In this document: positions 6,763-16,163 of the stretch, piece by piece
Numbering within the stretch: position 1 is the stretch's first letter
Layout: each line of letters begins with the position of its first letter
Source of the DNA: Shinella zoogloeoides
GTDB lineage: Bacteria > Pseudomonadota > Alphaproteobacteria > Rhizobiales > Rhizobiaceae
Direction: 5' to 3'
Length of the DNA stretch: 64,000 nt
Assembly: GCF_030733845.1 (NCBI RefSeq)
Contig: NZ_CP132311.1
Coordinates: 310,001-374,000 of the forward strand
Notes under the pieces: model-generated
Told to the model about the DNA's origin: nothing
Seen by the model: the letters and a program-made list of their open reading frames with translations, nothing else
Database searches by the model: none
Made by a program: the position numbers and the translations under genes

Positions 6763-9033
6763 ATGGATATGAACGAAATCAAAGAGATCTTCTTCCAGGA
6801 ATGCGAGGAGCAGCTCGCGGAACTGGAATCCGGTCTCTTGAAGCTGAATGACGGGGATCGCGACCCGGAGACGGTCAACGCCGTGTTCCGTGCCGTGCAT
6901 TCGATCAAGGGCGGTGCCGGTGCATTCGGCCTCGACGATCTCGTCTCCTTCGCCCATGTGTTCGAGACGACACTGGATTGCGTTCGATCCAACAAGCTGG
7001 AACCCACCCAGGATGTCCTGAAGGTCATGCTGAAGTCCGCCGACGTGCTGGCGGACCTGACCAATGCGGCGCGCGACGGCGGAAGCGTCGACGAGGCCCG
7101 CAGCCGCGCCCTGATCCGAGAACTCGAAGCGCTGGCGCACGGCGAGGCCCCGGCCGCCGCCGAAGCTCCGGCCCCGAAGCCCGCAGCCGCTGCTCCCAAG
7201 GCGGCCGCACCGGCACCGGTGGTGGAAAAGCCCGCGGTCAACGACGAAGGCTTCCAGCCGATTCCGTTCTCCTTCGGCGACTTCGACGAGGAACCGGCCG
7301 CGCACTACGTGCCGACCTGCCAGATCGTCTTCAAGCCCAAGAAGGACCTCTACGCCAAGGGCAACGAAGCGGTTCTCCTGTTGCGCGACGTCTCCCGCCT
7401 CGGCGACATGAGCGTCTATTGCGACATGGACAGCCTGCCCCCGCTCGACAAGATGAACCCGGAGGAAGCCTATTTCTCCTGGAAGATCTCGGTGACGACA
7501 GACAAGGGCGAGGACGGCGTGCGCTCCGTCTTCGAATTCGCCGAGTGGGACTGCGATCTCGACATCCACACCGTCGAGGAAGAGATCGTCGGCGAGGTGG
7601 TCGAGGACGAGGAGCTGCCGATGCAGCCCGTCCCCTTCGACCTGTCGATCCTCGACGACGCGGCTCCGGCCGGCGGTGAGGAAACGCTCGCCGTCGAAAG
7701 CGATGCCGCTGCCGCCGTTGCCGCAGCCGAAACCGTCAGCAAGGTCGCGCAGGTCGCCGGCCGCGCCGCCGAGAACGCCAAGGCTGCCGCCGCCAGCGCT
7801 GCCCAGGCCAACCAGGCCGCCGCCGCCGGCCAGACGATCCGCGTCGATCTTGACCGTGTGGATCGCCTGATCAACCTCGTCGGCGAGCTCGTCATCAATC
7901 AGGCGATGCTCTCGCAGAGCGTCGTCGAGAACGACAACAACGGCACATCCTCCATCAATATGGGCCTCGAAGAGCTGCAGCAGCTCACCCGCGAGATCCA
8001 GGATTCGGTGATGGCGATCCGAGCGCAGCCGGTGAAGCCGGTCTTCCAGCGCATGGCGCGTACCGTCCGCGAAATCGCCGACATCACCGGCAAGTCGGTC
8101 CGCCTCATCACGGAAGGCGAAAACACCGAAGTCGACAAGACCGTCATCGACAAGCTTGCCGAGCCGCTGACGCACATGATCCGCAACGCGGTCGACCACG
8201 GCCTCGAAATGCCGGAGAAGCGCGAGGCGCTCGGCAAGAATCCCGAGGGCACGGTCCGCCTCACGGCGAAGCACCGTTCCGGCCGTATCGTCATCGAGCT
8301 TGCCGACGACGGCGCCGGCATCAACCGCGAGAAGGTGCGCCAGAAGGCCATCGACAACGACCTGATCGCGGCGGACGCCAACCTGTCGGACGAGGAAATC
8401 GACAACCTGATCTTCCACGCCGGCTTCTCCACCGCCGACAAGGTCTCGGACCTTTCCGGCCGCGGCGTCGGCATGGACGTGGTCAAGCGCTCGATCCAGG
8501 CGCTCGGCGGCCGCATCTCCATCTCCTCGAAGCCGGGGCAGGGCTCCGTCTTCACCATGAGCCTGCCGCTGACGCTGGCCGTTCTCGACGGCATGGTGGT
8601 CACGGTCGCCGGCCAGACGCTCGTCGTGCCGCTGACGGCCATCGTCGAGACGCTGCAACCGGAAGCCTCGGCCATCCACTCCTTCGGCGCCTCGCAGCGG
8701 CTGATCTCGATCCGCAACTCCTTCTGCCCGCTGGTGGATGTCGGCCGGATCCTCAACTTCCGCGCCACGCAGGCGAACCCGATCGAGGGCGTCGCACTGC
8801 TCGTCGAATCGGAAGGCGGCGGCCAGCGTGCCCTGATGGTCGATGCCATCCAGGGCCAGCGCCAGGTCGTCATCAAGAGCCTGGAGGCGAACTACACCCA
8901 CGTTCCGGGCATCGCCGCCGCGACCATTCTCGGCGACGGGCGCGTCGCGCTCATCCTGGACGTCGACGCGGTGGTCGCCGCCTCGCGCGGCCAGTCCCTG
9001 AAACAAGACATCTCGCTTGCTGCCACCGGTTGA
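6763..9033 (+). CDS. cheA: CheA chemotaxis histidine kinase
   Basis: A 756-aa kinase with the five usual domains. P1 has phosphoacceptor His46 in AVHSIKGGAGAFG. A Pro/Ala linker near 126-155 is followed by a P2-like region. P3 dimerisation lies near 365-420. The P4 ATPase has its N box at HMIRNAVDHGLE and G boxes DDGAGI and GRGVGMDVV. P5 is the CheW-like C-terminus. It phosphorylates CheY1, CheY2 and CheB. Length and domain order match the rhizobial form. It is followed after 6 bases by cheW. Confidence 0.96.
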   Translation: MDMNEIKEIFFQECEEQLAELESGLLKLNDGDRDPETVNAVFRAVHSIKGGAGAFGLDDLVSFAHVFETTLDCVRSNKLEPTQDVLKVMLKSADVLADLTNAARDGGSVDEARSRALIRELEALAHGEAPAAAEAPAPKPAAAAPKAAAPAPVVEKPAVNDEGFQPIPFSFGDFDEEPAAHYVPTCQIVFKPKKDLYAKGNEAVLLLRDVSRLGDMSVYCDMDSLPPLDKMNPEEAYFSWKISVTTDKGEDGVRSVFEFAEWDCDLDIHTVEEEIVGEVVEDEELPMQPVPFDLSILDDAAPAGGEETLAVESDAAAAVAAAETVSKVAQVAGRAAENAKAAAASAAQANQAAAAGQTIRVDLDRVDRLINLVGELVINQAMLSQSVVENDNNGTSSINMGLEELQQLTREIQDSVMAIRAQPVKPVFQRMARTVREIADITGKSVRLITEGENTEVDKTVIDKLAEPLTHMIRNAVDHGLEMPEKREALGKNPEGTVRLTAKHRSGRIVIELADDGAGINREKVRQKAIDNDLIAADANLSDEEIDNLIFHAGFSTADKVSDLSGRGVGMDVVKRSIQALGGRISISSKPGQGSVFTMSLPLTLAVLDGMVVTVAGQTLVVPLTAIVETLQPEASAIHSFGASQRLISIRNSFCPLVDVGRILNFRATQANPIEGVALLVESEGGGQRALMVDAIQGQRQVVIKSLEANYTHVPGIAAATILGDGRVALILDVDAVVAASRGQSLKQDISLAATG

Positions 9034-9039
9034 TAGAGC

Positions 9040-9504
9040 ATGACGTACGCGGTCAAGAATCTCTCCCACGGACGCGAACTGATCGCCTTCAGGATCGGCG
9101 ATCAGGAGTTCTGCGTGAACATCATGTCGGTTCGGGAAATCCGTGGATGGACCCCGGCCACCGCGATGCCGCATGCGCCGCCCTACGTCCTGGGCGTGAT
9201 CAACCTTCGCGGCGCGGTGCTGCCGATCGTCGACATGTCGCTTCGGCTCGGCATGAAGCCCGCCGAACCGACCGTGCGCCACGTCATTATCGTCGCGCAG
9301 GTCGGGCACAAGGTGGTGGGGCTGCTCGTCGATGCCGTCTCCGACATCCTGACGATCACCGACGAGAACGTGCAGCCGACGCCCGATATCGCCAATGAGG
9401 CGGAAAAGTCCTACGCCCGCGGCATCCTCGCCATCGAGGGCCGCATGATCTGCCTCATCGAGCTGGATGCCCTGTTCCCGCATACGGAAAGCGAAGCCGC
9501 ATGA
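9040..9504 (+). CDS. cheW: CheW receptor-kinase coupling protein
   Basis: A 154-aa CheW domain beginning with [22 protein letters not shown] and containing the conserved [21 protein letters not shown] core. It bridges chemoreceptors and CheA in the polar signalling arrays. The start at 9040 is 6 bases after the cheA stop. Its end overlaps the cheR start by 4 bases (ATGA), so cheW and cheR are translationally coupled. Confidence 0.95.
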   Translation: MTYAVKNLSHGRELIAFRIGDQEFCVNIMSVREIRGWTPATAMPHAPPYVLGVINLRGAVLPIVDMSLRLGMKPAEPTVRHVIIVAQVGHKVVGLLVDAVSDILTITDENVQPTPDIANEAEKSYARGILAIEGRMICLIELDALFPHTESEAA

Positions 9505-10406
9505 CCTATTCCCCGGCCATCGACACAAGACAGTCTCCGGACGAGTGCCTGGCGAGCGGCGAATATCCGCTGACCCGCAAGGACCTATCCGAGATTGCGG
9601 CCATGATCTATGCGGATGCAGGCATCTACCTCAACGAGACCAAGGCCTCGCTCGTCTATTCGCGCCTGTCCAAGCACATCCGCCAGCTCGGCCTGAAGGG
9701 GTTCCGCGACTATTGCGCGCTGGTATCCTCGCCGGCGGGCGCGTCGGCGCGGAAAGAGATGCTGTCGCACCTGACGACGAACTTCACGCGCTTCTTCCGC
9801 GAGAACCACCATTTCGACCACATGAAGAGCGACGTCCTGCCGGAGCTTCTCGCCCGCGCCCGCAATGGCGGCCGGGTACGCATCTGGTCGGCCGCCTGTT
9901 CGGACGGGCAGGAGCCCTATTCCATTGCGCTCACCGTCCTCTCGCTGATGCCCAACGTCGCCGACTACGACTTCCGCATCCTTGCGACCGACATCGACCC
10001 GAAGATCCTCGCCATCGCCAGGGCCGGCGCCTATGACGCCAATGCGCTGGAGACGGTGAACCCGGCCATGCGCAAGCAGTTCTTCCGCGAGGTGGATGCG
10101 GGCGGCCGGCAGAAATGGCAGGTCGATGACCGCGTGAAGCGGTTGATCACCTTCAACGAACTTAACCTGATGGCGCAGTGGCCGTTCAAGGGCCCGTTCG
10201 ACGTCATCTTCTGCCGCAACGTCGTCATCTATTTCGACGAGCCGACGCAGATGAAGATCTGGTCGCGCTTCGCCGGCATGCTCGGCGACAACGGCCATCT
10301 CTATATCGGCCATTCCGAGCGCGTCTCGGGCGAGGCGAAGAACCAGTTCGACAATATCGGCATCACCACCTACCGCTATACCGGCAAGCACAGGAGGGGC
10401 GCATGA
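9501..10406 (+). CDS. cheR: CheR chemoreceptor glutamate methyltransferase
   Basis: A 301-aa protein. An N-terminal helical domain (residues about 25-100, with the receptor-binding segment [15 protein letters not shown]) is followed by a SAM-binding methyltransferase domain showing [14 protein letters not shown], the acidic [12 protein letters not shown] and [14 protein letters not shown]. It methylates glutamates on receptors such as IcpA for adaptation, opposed by CheB. It overlaps cheW at its start and cheB at its end by 4 bases each. Confidence 0.95.
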   Translation: MTYSPAIDTRQSPDECLASGEYPLTRKDLSEIAAMIYADAGIYLNETKASLVYSRLSKHIRQLGLKGFRDYCALVSSPAGASARKEMLSHLTTNFTRFFRENHHFDHMKSDVLPELLARARNGGRVRIWSAACSDGQEPYSIALTVLSLMPNVADYDFRILATDIDPKILAIARAGAYDANALETVNPAMRKQFFREVDAGGRQKWQVDDRVKRLITFNELNLMAQWPFKGPFDVIFCRNVVIYFDEPTQMKIWSRFAGMLGDNGHLYIGHSERVSGEAKNQFDNIGITTYRYTGKHRRGA

Positions 10407-11458
10407 TGGCACCCGCTCGCGTCCTCGTCGTCGACGATTCGCCGACCATGCGCGGCCTGATCACGGCCGTGCTCAATTCCGATCCTGATGTGAATGTCAT
10501 CGGCCAGGCCGGCGACGCCATGGAAGCCCGAAACGCGATCAAGCAGCTCAATCCGGATGTCGTGACGCTGGATATCGAGATGCCGAACATGAACGGGCTC
10601 GAATTCCTCGACAAGATCATGAAGCTCCGGCCGATGCCGGTCATCATGGTCTCGACGCTCACCCATCGCGGCGCCGAGGCCTCGCTGATGGCGCTGGAAA
10701 TCGGCGCCTTCGATTGCGTCGGCAAGCCGCAGCCGGGCGATGCCCGCCCCTTCGGCGACCTTGCCGAGAAGGTGAAGGCCGCCGCCCGCTCGCAGCGCCG
10801 TTTCCATGCGGAGCCGCCGCCGCTCGCGCCGACCTCGGCAAACGTCAACCCGGCCGCAAGCTACAAGCCCGGCCGCAGGGTCGTGGCCATCGGCTCATCG
10901 ACAGGCGGTGTCGAAGCGCTGATCGCGGTGCTGCAGAAATTCCCGGTCAATTGCCCGCCGACCGTCATCACGCAGCACATGCCGCCGACCTTCACCAAGA
11001 GCTTCGCCGAGCGGCTGAACCGCCTCTGCGCGCCGGTGGTGCAGGAGGCGACGGACGGTGCGCGGCTGGAGATCGGCAAGATCTACCTCGCGCCCGGCGG
11101 CGACCGCCATCTCCAGATCGCCAACGCGCATGCGCCGTGCTGCCGGCTGGTGGAGCGCGATCCGGTCAACGGCCACCGCCCCTCGGTGGACGTGCTGTTC
11201 GATTCGGTCGCCGAACTCGCCGGCCGCAACGCCGTCGGCGTCATCCTGACCGGCATGGGCCGGGACGGGGCGGCCGGCCTTCTGAAAATGCGCCATGCAG
11301 GGGCGCGGACCATCGGTCAGAACGAAAAAACCTGCGTCGTATATGGAATGCCGAGGGTGGCTTTCGAGCTGGGTGCCGTCGAGCACCAGTTTCCGCTCTC
11401 CTCGATAGGGGAGGAAATCTTGAAGATCACTGCGGCCCGTAGAGAAGGGAGCGAATAA
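10403..11458 (+). CDS. cheB: CheB receptor methylesterase/deamidase
   Basis: A 351-aa protein with an N-terminal receiver (DD 11-12, phosphoacceptor Asp57 in [13 protein letters not shown]) and a C-terminal methylesterase domain holding the catalytic Ser of IGSSTGG, His of TQHMPPTFT and Asp of GMGRDGA. CheA phosphorylation activates removal of receptor methyl groups. The ATG at 10403 overlaps the cheR stop (ATGATG; a second ATG lies at 10406) behind CAGGAGGGGC. The frame stays open further upstream, but that part is the shadow of cheR. The stop overlaps the cheY2 ATG by one base. Confidence 0.95.
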   Translation: MMAPARVLVVDDSPTMRGLITAVLNSDPDVNVIGQAGDAMEARNAIKQLNPDVVTLDIEMPNMNGLEFLDKIMKLRPMPVIMVSTLTHRGAEASLMALEIGAFDCVGKPQPGDARPFGDLAEKVKAAARSQRRFHAEPPPLAPTSANVNPAASYKPGRRVVAIGSSTGGVEALIAVLQKFPVNCPPTVITQHMPPTFTKSFAERLNRLCAPVVQEATDGARLEIGKIYLAPGGDRHLQIANAHAPCCRLVERDPVNGHRPSVDVLFDSVAELAGRNAVGVILTGMGRDGAAGLLKMRHAGARTIGQNEKTCVVYGMPRVAFELGAVEHQFPLSSIGEEILKITAARREGSE

Positions 11459-11847
11459 TGTCTATCGCTGAAAAAATCAAAGTACTCATCGTCGACGACC
11501 AGGTGACGAGCCGCCTGCTGCTGGGCGACGCCCTGCAGCAGCTCGGCTTCAAGCAGATCACCGCGGCCGGCGACGGCGCGCAGGGCATGGCCATCATGTC
11601 CCAGCAGCCGCACCACCTCGTCATCTCGGACTTCAACATGCCGAAGATGGACGGCATCGAGTTCCTGCAGGCGGTGCGGTCGAACCCCAACACCAAGAAG
11701 GCGGCCTTCATCATCCTGACCGCGCAGGGCGACCGTGCCCTGGTGCAGAAGGCGGCGGCGCTCGGCGCCAACAACGTGCTGGCCAAGCCGTTCACCATCG
11801 AGAAGATGAAGGCGGCCATCGAAGCCGTGTTCGGGGCCTTGAAATGA
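11458..11847 (+). CDS. cheY2: CheY2 response regulator (motor control)
   Basis: A 129-aa receiver protein with acidic pair DD at 13-14, phosphoacceptor Asp58 ([12 protein letters not shown]), Thr in LTAQ and Lys in AKPF. In S. meliloti phosphorylated CheY2 is the one that slows the unidirectional motor; position and the Asp58 numbering match. It shares one base with the cheB stop (TAATG) and its stop overlaps the cheD start by 4 bases. Confidence 0.93.
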   Translation: MSIAEKIKVLIVDDQVTSRLLLGDALQQLGFKQITAAGDGAQGMAIMSQQPHHLVISDFNMPKMDGIEFLQAVRSNPNTKKAAFIILTAQGDRALVQKAAALGANNVLAKPFTIEKMKAAIEAVFGALK

Positions 11848-12398
11848 TATCAGAAGCCGCGCCGCGCCGCGTCCATGTCATCCAGGGCGAATACAAGGTC
11901 CTCAACGATCCGAATGTGGTGCTCACCACCATTCTCGGCTCGTGTGTGGCCGCCTGCATGCGCGATCCGGTTGTTGGCGTCGGCGGCATGAATCACTTCC
12001 TGCTGCCGGGCTCGGCCGAGGCGCTCGCCTCTGGGGGCGACGCCACGCGCTACGGCGTGCATCTGATGGAACTTCTGATCAACGGCCTCCTGAAGCAGGG
12101 CGCCCGGCGCGACCGGCTGGAGGCGAAGATCTTCGGCGGTGCGCGGACGATCGCCCGCTTTTCCAATGTGGGTGAGCAGAACGCCCTGTTCGCCCGTCAG
12201 TTCCTGATGGACGAGGGCATCAAGGTCGTCGGCGAGAGCACCGGCGGCGAGCATGGGCGCAAGCTGGAATACTGGCCGTCGAGCGGCCGGGCGAGGCAAT
12301 ATGCGCTGACGGGCGTCGAGACGCAGAAGACGGTGGCGCTGGAGCAGCGGCCGGCACCCGTCGCAAGGCCGGTGGAAAGCTCTATCGAATTCTTCTGA
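11844..12398 (+). CDS. cheD: CheD chemoreceptor glutamine deamidase
   Basis: A 184-aa CheD family protein. The catalytic Cys34 stands in [11 protein letters not shown] and the His51 in GGMNHFLLP, the two residues of the cysteine-hydrolase-like active site. The KIFGGARTI block near residue 95 is also typical. It deamidates receptor glutamines to glutamates during adaptation. It ends with SIEFF, as does CheT's FEFF, a C-terminal echo seen in neighbouring proteins. A 97-base gap without a gene follows before cheT. Confidence 0.94.
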   Translation: MISEAAPRRVHVIQGEYKVLNDPNVVLTTILGSCVAACMRDPVVGVGGMNHFLLPGSAEALASGGDATRYGVHLMELLINGLLKQGARRDRLEAKIFGGARTIARFSNVGEQNALFARQFLMDEGIKVVGESTGGEHGRKLEYWPSSGRARQYALTGVETQKTVALEQRPAPVARPVESSIEFF

Positions 12399-12495
12399 GC
12401 GGCCGTTCCGCCGCAGGGAAGCGAAGTACGAAATGTATTGCGTTGCCGGTCGGGACAGTCGATCCGCCGGCCCGTACGGGTAAAAAGGGTAACCC

Positions 12496-12885
12496 ATGCA
12501 AGCCGAGTATCTGAGTGCAGCGACTGCCATGGAGGAAGCCCTTCCGGATGTCCTGATGCGGATCGTGTCCGAACTGCACGATGTCGCCTACCTTATGGAA
12601 CGCATCGAGCCGCAGCTCGCCGCCATCCATGGCGAGGGAGCGGGCGACGCCAACGAGCGCATGATGGTGCTGCAGGGCATCGACCTTGCCGTCCAGAAGA
12701 CGCGGGGGCTTGCCGAGTTCATCGACACGATCACCGGCAGCATTCCCGAAAGCTGGGTGGTCGACGTCACGACGGCGCTCAACCTCGTCAAGCTTGCCGA
12801 CATGCAGAAGGCGCTGAGCAACGGCCTGCGCCACGGCCATTCCCAGCCGCTCGGCAAGGCGGCCGGCGATTTCGAATTCTTCTGA
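12496..12885 (+). CDS. cheT: CheT, CheZ/CheX-like chemotaxis accessory protein
   Basis: A 129-aa all-helical protein in the last position of the che operon, as CheT (orf10) in S. meliloti. A D-x-x-x-Q motif of the kind used by CheZ-type phosphatases is visible at residues 63-67 (GIDLAVQKTR). Work on S. meliloti CheT ascribes it a part in signal termination and adaptation. The match here rests on synteny, size and this motif. A strong terminator follows 24 bases after the stop. Confidence 0.8.
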   Translation: MQAEYLSAATAMEEALPDVLMRIVSELHDVAYLMERIEPQLAAIHGEGAGDANERMMVLQGIDLAVQKTRGLAEFIDTITGSIPESWVVDVTTALNLVKLADMQKALSNGLRHGHSQPLGKAAGDFEFF

Positions 12886-12908
12886 GCGGCCCGGAAAATC
12901 GTCTCCAG

Positions 12909-12932
12909 ACGGCGCCGCAAGGCGCCGTTTTG
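12909..12932 (+). terminator. Terminator of the che operon
   Basis: An 8-bp GC-rich stem (ACGGCGCC/GGCGCCGT) with a GCAA tetraloop is followed by TT and a T-rich run, 24 bases after cheT. Confidence 0.85.
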
Positions 12933-12975
12933 CATTTCTCTACCCCTTTTCGCACGCGCGGCAACGACATGCTCG

Positions 12976-12999
12976 CGCAAGTTTCGCGGTCTAGTTTCC
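12976..12999 (+). promoter_or_regulatory. Class II (Rem-type) promoter element of fliF
   Basis: CGCAAG at 12976-12981, ten bases, then TAGTTTCC at 12992-12999. It belongs to a family of seven such elements at flagellar operon heads in this window. It lies 171 bases before the fliF ATG, implying a long leader if it is the only promoter. Confidence 0.55.
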
Positions 13000-13146
13000 A
13001 GGCCGGATCAGTTAGGTCCGCGTATTCCATGGGGCAGGCCGGCGCGTGCGGAAATGTGCCGGCATCGTCCCACGAGATTGAAAATGCGTCTGATCGCGCC
13101 GGCATGGTAGGCCGGAGTCCAGGCGACTAGTCCGTGCGGGAACAGA

Positions 13147-14841
13147 ATGAATCTGTTGGAACAGCTGACGAAAGTCTACAGGAACCTGGCTTCGCTGGGA
13201 CAGGCGAAACTTGCGATGCTGGCGGGAGCCGCCGTCGTTTCGATCGGTCTCGTGCTCGCCGCCGGGATATTGGTGAACAAGCCCGCCTACGAGACGCTCT
13301 ATGTCGGCCTGGAGAAGACCGACGCGAACCAGATAAGCCTGGCACTCGCCGAGGCCAACATCGATTTCAACACCGGAACCGACGGCGCAAGCATCGCGGT
13401 CCCGGTGGGCCAGACTGGCAAGGCGCGGCTCTATCTCGCCGAACGCGGCCTGCCGAGCAGCGCCAATTCCGGCTACGAGCTTTTCGACAAGGTCGGCTCG
13501 CTCGGCCTCACCTCCTTCATGCAGGAAGTCACGCGCATTCGGGCCCTCGAAGGCGAAATCGCCCGCACGATCCAGCAGATCAGCGGCATCGCCGCCGCCC
13601 GCGTCCATATCGTGATGCCGGAGCGTGGCAATTTCCGCAAGGCCGACCAGGTGCCGACCGCCTCGGTCATGATCCGCGCCAGCGCGCAGGCCGGCCGCGA
13701 ATCGGCCGCCGCCATCCGCCATCTCGTCGCCGCCTCTGTCCCGGGCCTGGAAGTGGACGGGGTGACCATCCTCGATTCGGCCGGCCAGCTCCTTGCCTCC
13801 GGCGACGACCCGGAGAACGGTGCGGTCAACCGTTCGCTGACGGCGGTCCAGACCGTCCAGAGCGAAATCGAGCGTAATATCGAAAAGGCGCTCGCGCCCT
13901 TCCTCGGCATGGACAATTTCCGCGCCAGCGTCACCGCATCGCTCAACACCGATACGCAGCAGATCCAGGAGACGGTCTACGATCCGGAATCGCGCGTGGA
14001 GCGCTCCGTCCGCGTGACGCGCGAAAGCCAGAAGTCCAGCCAGCAGGCATCGAACAAGGCGGCGACTGTCGAGCAGAACATTCCGCAGGGCGGCCCGGAG
14101 GGCAACGGCGACGGGCCGCAGTCGAGCGACGAGGCGGACAAGAAGGAAGAGCAGACCAACTACGAGATCAACAGCAAGACGGTCGCCACCGTCCGCAACG
14201 GCGTCGCCGTCGAGAAACTGTCCGTCGCGGTCGTCGTGAACCGGGCGCGCGTCGCCACCATGGTCGGCGAGCCGGTCGAACAGGCGAAGATCGACGCCTA
14301 CATCGCCGACATGCAGAAGATCGTCTCCTCGGCCGCCGGCCTCAACAGCGACCGCGGCGACGTCGTCACGATCACTGCCATGGAATTCCTCGACCACCAG
14401 CTGCTCGACGAAGCGGTGCCGGGCCCGGGCGTGACGGAAGTGCTGACGCGCAACCTCGGCGGCATCATCAATGCGCTTGCCTTCGTCGGCGTCGCATTCC
14501 TCGTGGTCTGGTTCGGCCTGCGCCCGGCGGTCCGCTCGGTCACCGGCGGCGGTGCTTCCGCCGGCGCGCTGGAAAGCGATGCAGCCGGTCTCGAGCTTCC
14601 CGACTTCTCTCCGGCCGCCGGTATCGGCGGTCCCGGCGCCACCCTCATGGACGGCTTCGGCGCGGACTTCGGCTTCGACAGCACCGACGACCTGCTCAAT
14701 GCGGGCGATGACGGGGAGGGCACCTTCAACCGCCGCGTCAAGGAAGGTCCGGAGCGCCGCCTCAGCCGCATGGTCGAGATCAGCGAAGAGCGCGCCGCCA
14801 AGATCCTGCGCAAGTGGTCCGCGGAGAAGGAAGCCGCCTGA
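13147..14841 (+). CDS. fliF: FliF, flagellar MS-ring protein
   Basis: A 564-aa inner-membrane protein. The first membrane helix lies at residues about 20-40 (LAMLAGAAVVSIGLVLAAGIL), the second near 440-460 (NALAFVGVAFLVVWFGL). The periplasmic part between them contains the YscJ/FliF ring-building motifs, and the conserved VARVHIVMPE-like segment reads AARVHIVMPER. The C-terminal cytoplasmic tail (DLLNAGDDGEG and following) binds FliG. It assembles the MS ring that starts the basal body. It is a one-gene unit with its own class II element and terminator. Confidence 0.96.
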   Translation: MNLLEQLTKVYRNLASLGQAKLAMLAGAAVVSIGLVLAAGILVNKPAYETLYVGLEKTDANQISLALAEANIDFNTGTDGASIAVPVGQTGKARLYLAERGLPSSANSGYELFDKVGSLGLTSFMQEVTRIRALEGEIARTIQQISGIAAARVHIVMPERGNFRKADQVPTASVMIRASAQAGRESAAAIRHLVAASVPGLEVDGVTILDSAGQLLASGDDPENGAVNRSLTAVQTVQSEIERNIEKALAPFLGMDNFRASVTASLNTDTQQIQETVYDPESRVERSVRVTRESQKSSQQASNKAATVEQNIPQGGPEGNGDGPQSSDEADKKEEQTNYEINSKTVATVRNGVAVEKLSVAVVVNRARVATMVGEPVEQAKIDAYIADMQKIVSSAAGLNSDRGDVVTITAMEFLDHQLLDEAVPGPGVTEVLTRNLGGIINALAFVGVAFLVVWFGLRPAVRSVTGGGASAGALESDAAGLELPDFSPAAGIGGPGATLMDGFGADFGFDSTDDLLNAGDDGEGTFNRRVKEGPERRLSRMVEISEERAAKILRKWSAEKEAA

Positions 14842-14868
14842 CGGCTGCCCCCGAAGGAAAAGACAGCG

Positions 14869-14894
14869 ACGCGGCCGGAAACGGCCGCGTTTTC
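14869..14894 (+). terminator. Terminator of fliF
   Basis: Stem CGCGGCCG (14870-14877), GAAA loop, CGGCCGCG (14882-14889), then TTTTCG. It lies 28 bases after the fliF stop. Confidence 0.85.
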
Positions 14895-15408
14895 GTTTGC
14901 GCAGGAAAAGCCGCCACGCCGTTTTTTGCCCCGCGCCTGTCGCTTTTCGGCAACGCTGGTTCGACCCGTTTGTAGCAATTCCGTCGTATTCGGGGGCGGC
15001 ATGATCACCGTTCGCTTCACGGCCGCGTGATCGGTGAAAATATTTTATCGTCACACCAGTTGCAGGATACCGGCCGGCACCGCAATTTTCGCTCGAATTA
15101 GCGCTGCCTTTTGTTTCGGATGCCGCCGCGACATCGCAAATACTGTATGGTTAACAAATATTTACCCGGACGGCTATCGCCAGATGGCAGCAAGCAAATC
15201 AGTGTTCGCAAAGCGACTCACAGTTGCCGTCAAAAGTAAATCCCGAGAAGATGGCGATGGTTTTTAGCGATGGGCGATGTACACTTTAGTCACTGATTCG
15301 CTTGGTGATTCTCGCAGATGCGGCCTGACTGGAAGGTGCTCGGATGGTTCCGGACACCGGCGGGAAGGAAGCGTGAATTTCCGTTCGGAATCGGAACAGG
15401 GGGCTATC
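14895..15408 (+). promoter_or_regulatory. Long regulatory region upstream of visN
   Basis: About 510 bases with no convincing gene; an in-frame extension of visN to 15277 lacks a ribosome binding site. It holds a two-step hairpin at 15005-15037 (TCACCG/CGGTGA outside, TCACG/CGTGA inside) directly before AAAATATTTTAT, and a near-match to a CtrA box, TTAA-N7-TTAC, at 15151-15165. Such a long A/T-richer leader suits a master regulator gene with several inputs. Confidence 0.45.
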
Positions 15409-16152
15409 ATGGAAACGATCCGGTCGGATGTCTCGGCCTGGGAGTCCTATGGATTCTCAGCCGAGTCGGGTGAGCGTAAGAGTACGCGTGAACTTCTGGT
15501 TCAACACCTGGGACGCTGTGCGGATCGCGCCGGCCTGTCCACGGGCCTGAGGGCGCTGACCGATTATGTCAGCGCTTCCCATTATCTTCTCGTCCGCCAC
15601 GATGTCTCGCCTGAGGCAAGCCTTGAGATCGTGGTCGCATCCGACTGGCCCTTCAACATGGTGCGCGGCATTGCCGGCGCCATCGTTGCTTCCCAGTCCC
15701 GCATGAGCGAACTTGAAAAGTGCCTGACGCTGCTGAAGCCGAGCTTCAGCCATCTGGCGGACGACGTGGCCGTTCCCAAGGGCATCAGCCGCGAATATTG
15801 CCTCATCGCCTTCCATGTCGGCCGGGTCCGCATGTCGCTGCTGCTCCTCTTTCCGGAGCATTTCATCCTGTCCCAGAGCAAGTTGCGCGATGTCGGCGTC
15901 ATGACCGGCTACTTCGCCAGCGTCTGCTGCCAGGGCGCGATCCTTCGGCAGGATCGCGAGTTGGAACTGACCGAACGCGAGATCGAGTGCCTGTACTGGA
16001 TCGCCGAAGGCAAGACGAGCGACGAGATCGCCGTCATCCTCGGCATCTCGCGCAACACGATCAACAACTACATCACCAGCGTGATGCGCAAGACCGCGAC
16101 CAAGACGCGGTCGGAAGCGATCGCCTGGGCCGTTCGCAACAGCCTGGTTTGA
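15409..16152 (+). CDS. visN: VisN, LuxR-type master regulator of motility
   Basis: A 247-aa protein with an N-terminal sensor-like domain and a C-terminal LuxR helix-turn-helix (residues about 185-245, beginning LTEREIECLYWIAEGKTSDE). VisN acts as a heterodimer with VisR at the top of the rhizobial flagellar cascade and turns on rem. The ATG at 15409 is chosen because AGGGGG stands 7 bases upstream and the length then equals that of VisR (247 aa); the open frame continues to 15277. visR begins 11 bases after the stop. Confidence 0.92.
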   Translation: METIRSDVSAWESYGFSAESGERKSTRELLVQHLGRCADRAGLSTGLRALTDYVSASHYLLVRHDVSPEASLEIVVASDWPFNMVRGIAGAIVASQSRMSELEKCLTLLKPSFSHLADDVAVPKGISREYCLIAFHVGRVRMSLLLLFPEHFILSQSKLRDVGVMTGYFASVCCQGAILRQDRELELTEREIECLYWIAEGKTSDEIAVILGISRNTINNYITSVMRKTATKTRSEAIAWAVRNSLV

Positions 16153-16163
16153 GGAGGACTGCC

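Noticed and set aside
6742..9528. 928-aa minus-strand open frame
   Set aside because: Antisense shadow of cheA and cheW, a common effect of high third-position GC. The product is Asp/Arg/His-rich without a family pattern.
13012..15054. 680-aa minus-strand open frame
   Set aside because: Antisense shadow of fliF that would cross its promoter and terminator.
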